The notes: generated by a model from the letters alone, not told the origin. A stretch of DNA of 64,000 nt from Streptococcus suis (GCF_002960445.1 NZ_POJD01000294.1:38784-102783), one strand, 5' to 3'. Shown: positions 34,679-42,706, numbered from the stretch's first letter. A program made the numbers and translations.

Positions 34679-35038
34679 TCATCCTACTAAACTCCACTTA
34701 TATCCATCTGGGTCAAACGCTACGACACAACCATTCCAACTATAAGGATAGCTGGCCTTTTCAAAAGGCCCTATGGCATATTGATAACCACGTCCAACAT
34801 TTAAAACAAATTCAGCCCCTTGACCAAGTGGTGCAGCCATTTTCTCCAGTTCTTCCTTTGTTCCCTGACGAATCCGTAAAATAATGGTATTATTGGAGCC
34901 AAAAGCATAACAGACAAGACCTTGCTCGAACGATTCGTAAACAACTGTCAATTGTAGTAGATTTTCGTAAAAAACTCGTGATCGATTCAGTTCTGAGACA
35001 AGTAGCAGCGGAGCAATATTTCCAATTTCATATACCAT
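34679..35038 (-). CDS. VOC/glyoxalase-like protein
   Basis: A protein of 119 residues with one vicinal-oxygen-chelate beta-alpha-beta fold: LLLVSELNRSRVFYENLL at the start and VVAFDPDGYKWSLVG at the end. VOC proteins bind a metal and act as lyases, dioxygenases or antibiotic-binding proteins; the metal ligands here are not obvious, so no reaction is assigned. ATG 35038 lies one base after the stop of the DUF3013 gene, with GAGGT upstream; the longer in-frame start would overlap that gene by 130 bp and is unlikely. Confidence 0.8.
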   Translation of the reverse strand: MVYEIGNIAPLLLVSELNRSRVFYENLLQLTVVYESFEQGLVCYAFGSNNTIILRIRQGTKEELEKMAAPLGQGAEFVLNVGRGYQYAIGPFEKASYPYSWNGCVVAFDPDGYKWSLVG

Positions 35039-35039
35039 C

Positions 35040-35510
35040 TCAATACCTCGGATATGGGTAAAATTCCCCTTCCACCAAGTCTGCTCTGCCTTTTTCAAAA
35101 GCCCCGCTATCCCAAGCAATCGCAAATTCTTGGGCCTCTGGATCCGCCAAAAAGTCCATGAGGTCATCTAAACCTTGGTCGGCAGTGTCCTTGAGAAAAC
35201 CTGCGAAGTAGGTCAGAAACTCTGCTGAAAAGCCCTTCTTGGCGTCAAATGGCAGAGCGACCAGGTAGTCTTCCTCGTCAAAGCGGGACTTGTCCTGGTT
35301 GTAGAAAAGAACATACTCCTCCAAGAAAATATCCTCCGCAGAGGCATTGCCTTCGTCGTCCACCGTTTCTATCCCAGCCGTATTTTGTGCTTCCAAGATA
35401 AAAGCCAACTCAACAGCATGGTTTTTCTTGTCCCAGTTGAGCTCGTAATCATAGGTAAAATGTTTGTCCAGTGCTGCTTCCAGCACATCTAAAAAGCCAT
35501 GTTTTGCCAT
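35040..35510 (-). CDS. DUF3013 protein, gene whose start codon is the attachment site
   Basis: A 156-residue acidic cytosolic protein of the DUF3013 family, found across streptococci; function unknown. Its first six codons (MAKHGF) are duplicated at 40636-40653, at the far side of a 5.1-kb integrative element. The element has thus inserted at the start codon and separated the gene from its original promoter; the new upstream sequence (35511-35600) belongs to the element. A CTCTCC/GGAGAG ribosome site is still present. The VOC gene follows directly. Confidence 0.88.
   Translation of the reverse strand: MAKHGFLDVLEAALDKHFTYDYELNWDKKNHAVELAFILEAQNTAGIETVDDEGNASAEDIFLEEYVLFYNQDKSRFDEEDYLVALPFDAKKGFSAEFLTYFAGFLKDTADQGLDDLMDFLADPEAQEFAIAWDSGAFEKGRADLVEGEFYPYPRY
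35493..35510. other. Attachment site, gene side
   Basis: AAAGCCATGTTTTGCCAT, the first six codons of the DUF3013 gene in reverse, repeats at 40636-40653 with one mismatch (17/18). These direct repeats mark both ends of the element. Confidence 0.85.
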
Positions 35511-35582
35511 GTTTCTCTCCTTTATTGTCTATAAACGTTGATTTAATAAGGTTTCTAGCACCTTGCAATGAGTTGATTTAGT

Positions 35583-35608
35583 AATTTGTTCACCCTTATG
35601 TTCACCCT
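35583..35608 (+). repeat. Integrase arm-type repeat, left end
   Basis: AATTTGTTCAC followed by a second TGTTCACCCT copy; it recurs at 40507-40532 with the same orientation. A TTGATTTAATAA-like stretch precedes it at both ends. It overlaps the stop of the integrase gene. Confidence 0.6.
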
Positions 35609-36752
35609 AGAGATTATTGATGGCTTTTTCGTAATATAAAACAGCCTCTTTTTCTTTGTCTTTGGATAGGTGACTGTATTTGTCCATAGTCATGGCTAGA
35701 GTTGCATGACCCAAGCGATATTGTAATTCTTTATAACTGATACCCGCATTCAGCAGTAAACTAGCGTGAGTATGACGGAAAGCATGAAAGGTAAAGCGAG
35801 GGCAACCACATTCTTTCAATCGCCTAGTCAGAGCACCCTGCCTTATTGTCATGTCTTGGTATTCCCTTGTAGGCGTTGCAAATACCACAAGCGGAGCACT
35901 CTCTCCGATTTCAAGATATAACAATCTTTGCCTATTCTTGTATAGCCGTAACATATTGCAAGTCTTTTTATCAATGCTGATTACTCTGATACCTGCTTTA
36001 CTCTTTGGAGTGCCTACCAGGTCAACGAATTTACTGTAATTCTTATTTATGCTAACGGTACCATTTTCCAGATCAATGTCAGACCATTCTAAAGCTACCG
36101 CTTCACCAAAACGACAACCAGTTGCCAGTAATAAGCTATATAAAACAAAGTCAAAATAATAAACATAGCCATCAACAGACCTTTTTTCCATATGACTCAT
36201 GAACTTCTTTATGTGTTCGGGTGCTATAAATTTAATAGCCTTGTCTTCACGCTTTTGAGCCTTTGGCATGATGACTTCTCTAGCTGGATTGAAAGGCAAG
36301 AGCTGGAGTGATACACCATACTGCAAAATCCTACGATTTAAAGAATGGACGTTGCCAAAATGAACAAAAGTTGCTGAGAGTTTATTGAGATGTCTTTGTA
36401 TTTGGGGCAGAGTTATCTTATCAAGCTTCATAGACCCAAATTCTGATATCAGATGATTATGGACAATTCTTTTTGTCAGTAGAAAACTTTGGGGCTTTAC
36501 TGTTAATCTATAATTGTCTAACCATAACTCAGCCAATTCTTGATAGGTTTTTACCTCTACTTTCTTTTTGACGGTTGACCCATTTTTGACAAACTCAATA
36601 GGTGCATATTTTGCTTTCTGCTTCACCTCTTTCTTTGTCCTACCCGTCACGCTGGTTTTTACCTTTTTGCCAGTAATGACATCTACCCCCAGATAGACAT
36701 TGGCACGGTAAACAATGCTACCGTCTTTTTTTATTGCTTCAGTAATTTTCAT
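35607..36752 (-). CDS. int: Tyrosine-recombinase integrase
   Basis: A 381-residue phage-type integrase. It has an N-terminal arm-binding domain (about 1-55; YRANVYLGVDVITGKKV), a core-binding SAM-like domain (about 70-160) and a catalytic domain with the first Arg in ATGCRFGEAVALEW, the HxxR motif in FHAFRHTHASLLL and the nucleophile Tyr in TMDKYSHL. All catalytic residues are present, so it may be active. ATG 36752 is chosen since GAAAGG lies nine bases upstream; two other ATGs lie within seven codons. It sits next to the att site, as usual. Confidence 0.93.
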   Translation of the reverse strand: MKITEAIKKDGSIVYRANVYLGVDVITGKKVKTSVTGRTKKEVKQKAKYAPIEFVKNGSTVKKKVEVKTYQELAELWLDNYRLTVKPQSFLLTKRIVHNHLISEFGSMKLDKITLPQIQRHLNKLSATFVHFGNVHSLNRRILQYGVSLQLLPFNPAREVIMPKAQKREDKAIKFIAPEHIKKFMSHMEKRSVDGYVYYFDFVLYSLLLATGCRFGEAVALEWSDIDLENGTVSINKNYSKFVDLVGTPKSKAGIRVISIDKKTCNMLRLYKNRQRLLYLEIGESAPLVVFATPTREYQDMTIRQGALTRRLKECGCPRFTFHAFRHTHASLLLNAGISYKELQYRLGHATLAMTMDKYSHLSKDKEKEAVLYYEKAINNL

Positions 36753-37060
36753 GATCATAAACCTTTCTATCATCAGCAGGCAAGCGATTAAAAGGGATTT
36801 AGGTTTATATCATGCAACAAGATTGTTAATAGTCTAGGTAAATTACTTTTCCAAGGTCTGTAAAACAAAAATAGAGCCAACTAGTAATCTAGCTGACCCT
36901 GTTTTTTAAAGAATTCCCTTAATTATGCACGCATAATTCATAGGGCACCGAACTCAATCGGTCTTACACTTTAAAATATAATATCAGCATTTCTATAAAA
37001 TGTCAAAAATATATAAGTGAATGCTAGGGGTGCTTATTTTTTATACTGGTACTTGTTACT

Positions 37061-37198
37061 TAAAACTACTCAAAACTACTTAAAACTACTTAAAACTACT
37101 TAAAACTACTCAAAACTACTCAAAACTACTTAAAACTACTTAAAACTACTTAAAACTACTTAAAACTACTTAAAACTACTCAAAACTACTCAAAACTA
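37061..37198. repeat. Tandem decamer array, 14 units
   Basis: Fourteen consecutive units of YAAAACTACT, the last one cut short. The first base varies as T C T T T C C T T T T T C C; the other nine bases are invariant until the final unit. The array lies at the end of the AlbA_2 gene and includes its stop codon (TAG at 37186-37188). The 10-bp period equals one helical turn, so protein-binding sites would all face one side. The rest of the 36774-37060 gap shows only a weak hairpin near 36885-36910. Confidence 0.95.
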
Positions 37199-38628
37199 TG
37201 ATTGAAGCTGTAATATTGGGTAGGGTCTTTAGGGCTTGCACCATGCCAGGTAAGTAATCCTTCATTAGTTAATTTTTTCAACAATGATGTAGCATATGGT
37301 CTACTTTTCCCAATAAAACTAGCTACTTCTACTGAAGTAATTTTGCCAGAGTTATGTGCTAAATGTAAGATATGTTTCTCATGTTCTGTCAAGTCAGCAA
37401 ATTTTTCTGAAGATATTTGATTTCTTATTTTGTCAGTGATTCGAACCTGTCTATTAAGGATATTATTTTCTAGTAAAAGTAAAACGCTAGATTTATTAGG
37501 TTCTGAATACTGTGGTTTATTTAGGAAGAACGAAGCCATTTCTGTATAGATACGCTTAACGCCCTCGTTCATTTCTTTCACCCAACCAAACTCTGCAAGT
37601 ATCCTAGCTATTTTAGGATTTCTAGAAAATCGTTCATTAAGTATGTTTTCAATTGTCACAATATTTGGAAGCACGCCTGGACTTTTAATTTCTAAGTGGT
37701 CGTCGAAAATTGTTACAGTGATATGCTGACCACGTATAGAATAGTTTCTATGAGTAAGGGCATTAACAATTCCCTCAAACCAAGCAAATTCAGGATATTC
37801 TGGCATTGTTTCAAAAGTACCATTATGAGATAAGTATTGGAAATCACGTAACTGGTCTTTAATGTAGTCTCGACTTTCCGTAATTATTTTAGGGATAGCT
37901 TGGTCAAATGTTTTTTCTTTTATAAGGTTAAAAGAACGTCCAACCATCGCCTCATTATTATCATATTTCAGGACACGTAAGCGAGCTTGTGGGAGAAATG
38001 CTGAAGGATTCTCACCAAAAAGAAGAATTGCAGCATTTGTTAATTTACCCCCCTGAAGAAGCCCTCGACTTCTTAGAACTTGCTCGGTAGAAATATTTGG
38101 CAATCCGATTTTATCTTTATAACTTTGGATTAAGTCAAGGTCTATATCATCAATCGTTGCCCCTTCTGCTATCTCATCTTCAAAGTATCGTTGCCCTTTA
38201 TCATACGTGAGTTGAAGGCGTTGCTCATGACTTAAAGGAACAGATTTATCTGCTTGTCTGAGGAAAACCTCATCATTGGTAGATACAATAACACGGTCAA
38301 CTGAAGGATTTACTGAAATCAGTAAAACATAATCTTCCTCACCTTTAGAGTTTATAACCTGAATAACTCTATCTGAAAATGATATAGGAGTTTGTCTGAG
38401 TTGATATGGGACGCTTTGAAACTCTTCTATAGGTTTGGCTCCTGAACGAGAGAAACCTGTAACCTCTCCATCGTCTTCTATACCGACAACAAGGTGACCG
38501 CCTTCAGCATTAGCAAATGCAATGAGATGCCTTAAAATATCTTTGGGTTGAATACGAGCACTTTTACGGTCAAAGTATTGTCCTTCAGACGCAGATTTTA
38601 AATAATTAATATCTAATATTTTTTCCAT
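37186..38628 (-). CDS. AlbA_2/Schlafen-like DNA-binding protein with C-terminal winged helix
   Basis: A 480-residue protein. Residues about 10-130 form an AlbA_2 domain (QYFDRKSARI, LIAFANAEGGHLVVGIEDDG). A middle part has the C-terminal ATPase-like region of this family (FEGIVNALTHRNYSIRGQH and ITVTIFDDHLEI, then GVKRIYTEM). Residues about 410-470 look like a winged helix (SVEVASFIGKSRPYATSLLK). Such proteins are annotated as RecG-like or transcriptional regulators and are frequent in mobile elements; some have defence or antiviral roles. The stop codon falls in a decamer array. Function is not assigned. Confidence 0.8.
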   Translation of the reverse strand: MEKILDINYLKSASEGQYFDRKSARIQPKDILRHLIAFANAEGGHLVVGIEDDGEVTGFSRSGAKPIEEFQSVPYQLRQTPISFSDRVIQVINSKGEEDYVLLISVNPSVDRVIVSTNDEVFLRQADKSVPLSHEQRLQLTYDKGQRYFEDEIAEGATIDDIDLDLIQSYKDKIGLPNISTEQVLRSRGLLQGGKLTNAAILLFGENPSAFLPQARLRVLKYDNNEAMVGRSFNLIKEKTFDQAIPKIITESRDYIKDQLRDFQYLSHNGTFETMPEYPEFAWFEGIVNALTHRNYSIRGQHITVTIFDDHLEIKSPGVLPNIVTIENILNERFSRNPKIARILAEFGWVKEMNEGVKRIYTEMASFFLNKPQYSEPNKSSVLLLLENNILNRQVRITDKIRNQISSEKFADLTEHEKHILHLAHNSGKITSVEVASFIGKSRPYATSLLKKLTNEGLLTWHGASPKDPTQYYSFNHSFE

Positions 38629-38681
38629 ACTTTCCCTTTCTATTGTTTATTTCAAGAAAACTCATTTTAACAAAAGACCAC

Positions 38682-38746
38682 TTTTGTCAATAATTCCTCC
38701 TGTTTCTTTTTTAATTATTGACAAAATAGCGTTTTTGACAATAATT
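38682..38746 (-). promoter_or_regulatory. Promoter and inverted-repeat operator of the AlbA_2 gene
   Basis: TTTTGTCAATAATT (38682-38695) and AATTATTGACAAAA (38713-38726) form a perfect 14-bp inverted repeat, and a third near-copy TTTTGACAATAATT follows at 38733. The left arm read on the minus strand supplies TTGACA as a -35, so a protein bound here would control the gene. The remaining 38750-38960 stretch shows no gene. Confidence 0.6.
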
Positions 38747-38960
38747 GTTCCTAATCATAATTCTGTTTCTTATCAAAATGGCTGAAATGCTCACAATGTT
38801 TCTTGTCTGATAGTCCTGTTGCATCGCTACCTATACTTGTCTAGACAACTTTCAAAGTGATATTCTCAAGATAGCTCTATCTTAGAGTAATCTATACAAT
38901 CAGAAATTTTAGGCATGTCCTTTATCCGCTCTGTTCATGTATTTTCATAGAAATGAGTAA

Positions 38961-39491
38961 TTAATCAACTAATACTTTAATTTTTTGACGAATTTCCGGA
39001 ACAATATCAACGGTTGTATAAAGTAAAGACTGCACCTTTCCTAACTTCATAAAATCTTCTGCGGTTATAGCTCCAATATCTATTAACTTAAATGCCAAAT
39101 CATTAAGATATTCGGCATACTCAAAAAAATTATCTCGTTCTTCCACCAGCATATCGAGAGGGCCAGTTGCAATTTTTAATTTCATTTTTAAGAGTTGACT
39201 TTCACTAATACCTTTAAGCTTAGCTACTTCATCTAGCCCGTCATAGATTAGGTTTTTTTCCTCGCTATAGCCCAACAAATATCCAACAGGGACACCAAAA
39301 TACTCTGCTAATTTTTGAGCTTTATCTGGTTTGATAGCGTGTTTATTGTTTTCCCAATTAGAAATTGTCATCTTTGAAACAAGCTTCTCGCCTTTTTTCA
39401 AATTCTTATTTAATTCAAAAGCTAATTCATCCTGAGTTAGCTTTTTTTCTTGTCTTAAGTCTCTAAGCCTATTTTCTATAGTATCTCTCAT
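38961..39491 (-). CDS. CI-like XRE repressor of the element
   Basis: A 176-residue protein with an N-terminal XRE helix-turn-helix (about 5-75; LRDLRQEKKLTQDELAFEL, MTISNWENNKHAIKPDKAQK) and an uncharacterised C-terminal part. It has no peptidase-like LexA domain. ATG 39491 with GAGGT eight bases upstream is preferred over a start 24 codons earlier. It faces the Cro-like gene across a 150-bp region with operators, so it likely keeps the element silent. Confidence 0.85.
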   Translation of the reverse strand: MRDTIENRLRDLRQEKKLTQDELAFELNKNLKKGEKLVSKMTISNWENNKHAIKPDKAQKLAEYFGVPVGYLLGYSEEKNLIYDGLDEVAKLKGISESQLLKMKLKIATGPLDMLVEERDNFFEYAEYLNDLAFKLIDIGAITAEDFMKLGKVQSLLYTTVDIVPEIRQKIKVLVD

Positions 39492-39509
39492 TGTTATTAC
39501 CTCAACATG

Positions 39510-39610
39510 ATTATAACTGGATATTTTTCTTTTGTAAAGTTTTTTTATATTTCCCATTGACAAGTAAAGTTATTTTTTATAAAATATCATCAAGTAAAGA
39601 AAAACTTTAC
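39510..39610. promoter_or_regulatory. Divergent CI/Cro promoter-operator region
   Basis: Minus-strand promoter TTTACA (39533-39538)-17 bp-TATAAT (39510-39515) serves the repressor. Plus-strand promoter TTGACA (39557-39562)-17 bp-TAAAAT serves the Cro-like gene. GTAAAG half-sites occur at each promoter and as a dyad GTAAAG-N5-CTTTAC at 39594-39610, the probable repressor operators. Confidence 0.8.
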
Positions 39611-39640
39611 AAACATAACAAAAGGAAGGAGGAAAGAAAA

Positions 39641-39826
39641 ATGCTTATTACCTCAAACCAAGCAAAAGCAATCCGTAGAAAACAGGCTGATTTAATGCTG
39701 ACTAACCAGATTGCTTCAAAGCAAATTGGTATCAATCCGATTACTTATCGTAAGGTTATCAATGGTGGTGAAGTAAAAAAGAGTATCTACCAAAAAGTTA
39801 TGGAATGGCTAGTAGAAGACTACTAA
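39641..39826 (+). CDS. Small Cro-like helix-turn-helix protein, 61 aa
   Basis: The 61-residue basic protein (MLITSNQAKAIRRKQADLML, then NPITYRKVINGGEVKKSIYQ) has the length and helix pattern of a Cro-type DNA-binding protein. AAGGAGG precedes ATG 39641. It is divergent from the CI-like gene and shares its operators, so it would act as the opposing switch. Confidence 0.7.
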   Translation: MLITSNQAKAIRRKQADLMLTNQIASKQIGINPITYRKVINGGEVKKSIYQKVMEWLVEDY

Positions 39827-40002
39827 TCTAGATGTTACCTAATTTGGTAATCCCTAAATAAGTCATTATTTATAGCCAAAAGCTTTTACTTGCTACCTAT
39901 GGCAGTATCAAGAGGCTTGTTGCTTTTTCCCCTTATTTGTTCAAACCCTCTTTGGTACTGCTCTAGGTGGCAAGTACAGAAAAATACACAGAAAGGAAAA
40001 CT

Positions 40003-40209
40003 ATGGAACTAGTTTATATGGACGGACGGAAAGAGCCGTACACCACTAGCGAGATTATCGCAGAGTGTGCAGAGGTGCAACATCACACTATTACACGCTT
40101 AATCAGAGAACACAAGGTAGATTTTGAAAATTTAGGAAAGGTTGGATTTCAAATCCAAGCTATGACTAGTGGCCAACATTCAAAAAACTATAAAGTTAAA
40201 TATAAATAA
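40003..40209 (+). CDS. Truncated Rha-family phage regulatory protein, 68 aa
   Basis: The 68-residue product matches the N-terminal part of Rha proteins: MELVYMDGRKEPYTTSEIIA, then HHTITRLIREHKVDFENLG and a QAMTSGQHSKNYK-like segment. Rha proteins affect infection in certain lysogens. Normal family members continue for 100 or more residues after NYK; here VKYK and a stop follow, so it is probably truncated. GAAAGG lies before ATG 40003. Confidence 0.7.
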   Translation: MELVYMDGRKEPYTTSEIIAECAEVQHHTITRLIREHKVDFENLGKVGFQIQAMTSGQHSKNYKVKYK

Positions 40210-40357
40210 AATTATATCCGTAGCAAAGGATATTCTACAACAGGTATGAACTTACTTGGAAATCAGGTTATTCTTGAAAAACCTATGAATTTACTAACCT
40301 TATACTTTTAGAAAAAGGATAAGTGCAAAATCCCCAGTTGACACAAGTTGTCACGGT

Positions 40358-40387
40358 AATACGATGACATCACATAGTTATCGTATT
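40358..40387 (+). terminator. Terminator of the element's rightward transcript
   Basis: AATACGAT and ATCGTATT pair and are followed by T4ATTTT. A TGACA-CAAGT-TGTCA dyad lies just upstream (40340-40354). The rest of 40210-40506 has a second stem AGCGTAG...CTACGCT (40415-40435) but no gene. Confidence 0.7.
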
Positions 40388-40506
40388 TTTATTTTATCTC
40401 TCAGCAATCAAAAAAGCGTAGCTGATCACTACGCTAGTCCTGCCTGCTGAACTCGTAAAATTTTTAGGTTGTCAAACATTGATTTGATAACCTTTTTTCG
40501 TTGTGA

Positions 40507-40532
40507 AATTTGTTCACTTTTTTGTTCACCCT
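40507..40532 (+). repeat. Integrase arm-type repeat, right end
   Basis: AATTTGTTCAC then a second TGTTCACCCT, matching 35583-35608 in sequence and orientation, 104 bp inside the right att site. Confidence 0.6.
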
Positions 40533-40587
40533 TGGAAGAGTTCTAAGGAAATCTAGCACAATACTATTTTTCAAAAAACCAGTAAAA

Positions 40588-40653
40588 TCAATAGTTAGGG
40601 AGCCTTAGAGACATATAAAGAAAACTGTTACTTATAAAGCCATGTTTCGCCAT
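40588..40653 (-). pseudogene. Displaced 5' end of the DUF3013 gene (right attachment site)
   Basis: Minus-strand ATG 40653 starts MAKHGF, identical to the DUF3013 protein, then diverges into element sequence and stops after 21 codons. The first 18 bp (40636-40653) are the right att copy. The stretch to its right (40654-40680) still carries a pyrimidine-rich run in plus sense, that is the original ribosome site region. Confidence 0.8.
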
Positions 40654-40677
40654 TCTATTTCCTCTTTTCTATATAGT

Positions 40678-40771
40678 CTTTTAGTTTACTTTTAGTACTA
40701 GGCAACGAGCTGTAGGCTGTACTGAAGTACGGCAAAGCGAGTTAACGACGTAATAAAAGAAAAACTAAATG
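40678..40771. repeat. Hairpin repeat (MITE-like) that ends in the MazG-like gene
   Basis: TTTTAGTTTACTTTTAGTAC at the left and its imperfect reverse complement at the right (GTAATAAAAGAAAAACTAAA) enclose an about 95-bp unit with an inner GTACTGAAGTAC palindrome. Its right end overlaps the stop codon and last codons of the 40765 gene. A fragment of the same right end recurs at 45936-45965 (AGTAATGAAAGAGAAACTAA). Confidence 0.65.
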
Positions 40772-41094
40772 ACGATAAATTCCAATAAATTTATTTCTCG
40801 ACCATATTTGACGGAAGCCCGCTTGTCTTTCTCCAAAATGGACTTGGTTAAGTCTAATTGATTTACTGCTGCTAAGGCTACAGCATAGTGAATAACGTCA
40901 GCTAATTCTTCTGCCAAACGAGCAGAGCTGTCGCCTTCGCTATCCATCATCTTGCGGCCTGCACGTTGATTCAGTAGCTCTGCCACTTCACCAATTTCTT
41001 CCACCAATTTCATAAAGAGACTTTGCTCGGGAACTGTCGTCCCATAGTGGTCACGCAAGTATTCTTCCAAAACACTCACCGGCAACTCCGTCAT
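40765..41094 (-). CDS. MazG-like nucleotide pyrophosphohydrolase
   Basis: A 109-residue all-alpha NTP pyrophosphatase-like protein. The Mg-binding motif is KLVEEIGEVAEL (ExxE) with a second acidic motif EELADVIHYA (ExxD), as in MazG. Such enzymes clean up aberrant nucleotides. The stop codon and last residues (IVI) fall inside a dispersed repeat, so the C terminus may differ from the ancestral form. It is divergent from rarA. Confidence 0.85.
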   Translation of the reverse strand: MTELPVSVLEEYLRDHYGTTVPEQSLFMKLVEEIGEVAELLNQRAGRKMMDSEGDSSARLAEELADVIHYAVALAAVNQLDLTKSILEKDKRASVKYGREINLLEFIVI

Positions 41095-41163
41095 CTTCGT
41101 TTCTCTCCAAATCCCAAAATTGTAGTATAATGATTATACCATAAATGTACTGAAAGGAAGCCT

Positions 41164-42444
41164 ATGCCAGCCAATCTCGCCCTTCGTATGCGGCCCAAAT
41201 CCATTGATGACGTCATCGGTCAGGAACACCTGGTCGGTCCTGGAAAGATTATCCGTCGCATGATCGATGCCAATATGCTGTCGTCCATGATTCTCTACGG
41301 TCCGCCAGGGATTGGCAAGACCTCGATTGCCTCTGCAATTGCTGGCACAACCAAGCATGCCTTTCGGACCTTTAATGCTACGACCGACAACCAAAAACGC
41401 CTGCAGGAGATTGCCGAAGAAGCCAAGTTTTCTGGTGGTCTGGTTCTCATGCTCGATGAAATCCACCGCCTCAACAAGACCAAGCAGGACTTCCTGCTCC
41501 CTCTTTTGGAAAACGGAAATATCATCATGATTGGGGCAACGACGGAAAATCCATTTTTCTCTATTTTACCCGCCATTCGCAGTCGGGTGCAGATTTTTGA
41601 ATTACAACCCTTGAAAACCAGCCACATCCGACAGGCCTTGGAACTAGCTCTGACAGACAGCGAACGCGGATTTGACTTCCCTGTCACCATTGAGCCTGAG
41701 GCTCTGGACTTCCTAGCAAACGCAACCAATGGTGACCTACGAGCTGCTTACAATTCGCTAGAACTGGCTGTACTTTCTACCAAGGAAAGCGAGGGCAGTC
41801 GCCACATTGACCTAGACGCTGTGGAAAATAGCCTGCAGAAATCCTACATCAGCATGGACAAGAACGGCGATGCCCACTACGATATCCTCTCCGCCCTACA
41901 AAAATCCATTCGGGGTAGCGATGTCAATGCTAGCCTCCACTACGCCGCTCGTTTGATTGAAGCTGAAGACCTGCCTAGTCTGGCCCGTCGCTTGACGGTC
42001 ATTGCCTACGAAGACATCGGCTTGGCCAATCCAGAGGCTCAGATTCATACGGTGACCGCCCTTGAAGCTGCCCAGAAAATCGGCTTTCCAGAGGCACGGA
42101 TTTTGATTGCCAATGTAGTAGTCGATTTGGCCCTTTCTCCCAAGTCCAATTCTGCCTATCTGGCTATGGATGCAGCTCTGGCTGATTTACGGAAAAACGG
42201 CCATCTGCCCATTCCAAATCATCTGCGGGACGGTCATTATGCTGGCAGCAAGGAGCTGGGAAATGCCATTGGTTACCAGTATCCCCATGCCTATCCTGAA
42301 AAATGGGTGTACCAGCAATACCTGCCCGATAAGTTACTGGCTGCGGACTACTTCACCGCCAACGACACCGGAAAATACGAGCGTGCCTTGGGCATGACCC
42401 AAGAAAAAATCAAGCAACTAAAACAAAACAAGAAAAAAAGTTGA
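41164..42444 (+). CDS. rarA: Replication-associated recombination ATPase RarA (MgsA)
   Basis: A 426-residue clamp-loader-like AAA+ ATPase that acts at stalled replication forks. Features: RMRPKSIDDVIGQEHLVG, Walker A YGPPGIGKTS, Walker B LMLDEIHRLN, sensor GATTENPFF, and the C-terminal tetramerisation region with GHYAGSKELGNAIGYQYPH. GAAAGGAAG precedes ATG 41164. 6S RNA and tRNA-Lys follow on the same strand. Confidence 0.96.
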   Translation: MPANLALRMRPKSIDDVIGQEHLVGPGKIIRRMIDANMLSSMILYGPPGIGKTSIASAIAGTTKHAFRTFNATTDNQKRLQEIAEEAKFSGGLVLMLDEIHRLNKTKQDFLLPLLENGNIIMIGATTENPFFSILPAIRSRVQIFELQPLKTSHIRQALELALTDSERGFDFPVTIEPEALDFLANATNGDLRAAYNSLELAVLSTKESEGSRHIDLDAVENSLQKSYISMDKNGDAHYDILSALQKSIRGSDVNASLHYAARLIEAEDLPSLARRLTVIAYEDIGLANPEAQIHTVTALEAAQKIGFPEARILIANVVVDLALSPKSNSAYLAMDAALADLRKNGHLPIPNHLRDGHYAGSKELGNAIGYQYPHAYPEKWVYQQYLPDKLLAADYFTANDTGKYERALGMTQEKIKQLKQNKKKS

Positions 42445-42473
42445 TAACGTTTTCATTTTTTGCCGATTTTCTC

Positions 42474-42501
42474 TTGATTTTTTTTTAAAATGTGGTAATA
42501 T
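42474..42501 (+). promoter_or_regulatory. Promoter of 6S RNA
   Basis: TTGATT (42474-42479), 16-bp spacer, TAATAT (42496-42501), about 10 bp before the predicted RNA start. Confidence 0.6.
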
Positions 42502-42510
42502 TAAATCATA

Positions 42511-42706
42511 AATAAGAACTGCTGTGGTATACGAATTCATACCTATGTGTTGACCGACTATTTTTGTATTACTAGGGAGACAAAGATCTTTTGGCAGTAT
42601 GCAGGCTGGTACACCCAGAAGCAACTAAGTCAGAAACACGTCACCCACCTGCTTCTAGCGTGCGGGATCAATACAATTCATGAATAACCGGTACCAATAC
42701 AGCATT
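42511..42706 (+). ncRNA. ssrS: 6S RNA
   Basis: A gene-free stretch of about 195 bases can fold end to end. TGCTGT near the start pairs with ACAGCA at the end, GGTA with TACC, and ATTCAT with ATGAAT, leaving an open central part; a T-rich stretch follows. Size, long closing stem and position directly downstream of rarA and upstream of tRNA-Lys agree with streptococcal 6S RNA, which binds the RNA polymerase holoenzyme and tunes transcription in stationary phase. Ends are approximate. Confidence 0.8.

Larger units (their letters stand above)
35494..40653. mobile_element. Small integrative element (about 5.1 kb) in the DUF3013 gene
   Basis: The element is bounded by 18-bp att repeats and encodes a tyrosine integrase at one end, an AlbA_2-type protein, a CI-like repressor with divergent Cro-like protein, and a truncated Rha-like protein. 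Repeats beginning AATTTGTTCAC lie inside both ends (35583-35608, 40507-40532) in the same orientation, as arm-type integrase sites would. There are no structural, packaging or conjugation genes, so it is a phage-satellite-like island or a deleted prophage rather than a complete phage. Integration at a 5' gene end is less usual than at 3' ends or tRNAs. Confidence 0.85.

Noticed and set aside
37061..37198. Regular short repeats suggesting a CRISPR array
   Set aside because: The units are directly adjacent decamers with no spacers, and no cas genes are present.
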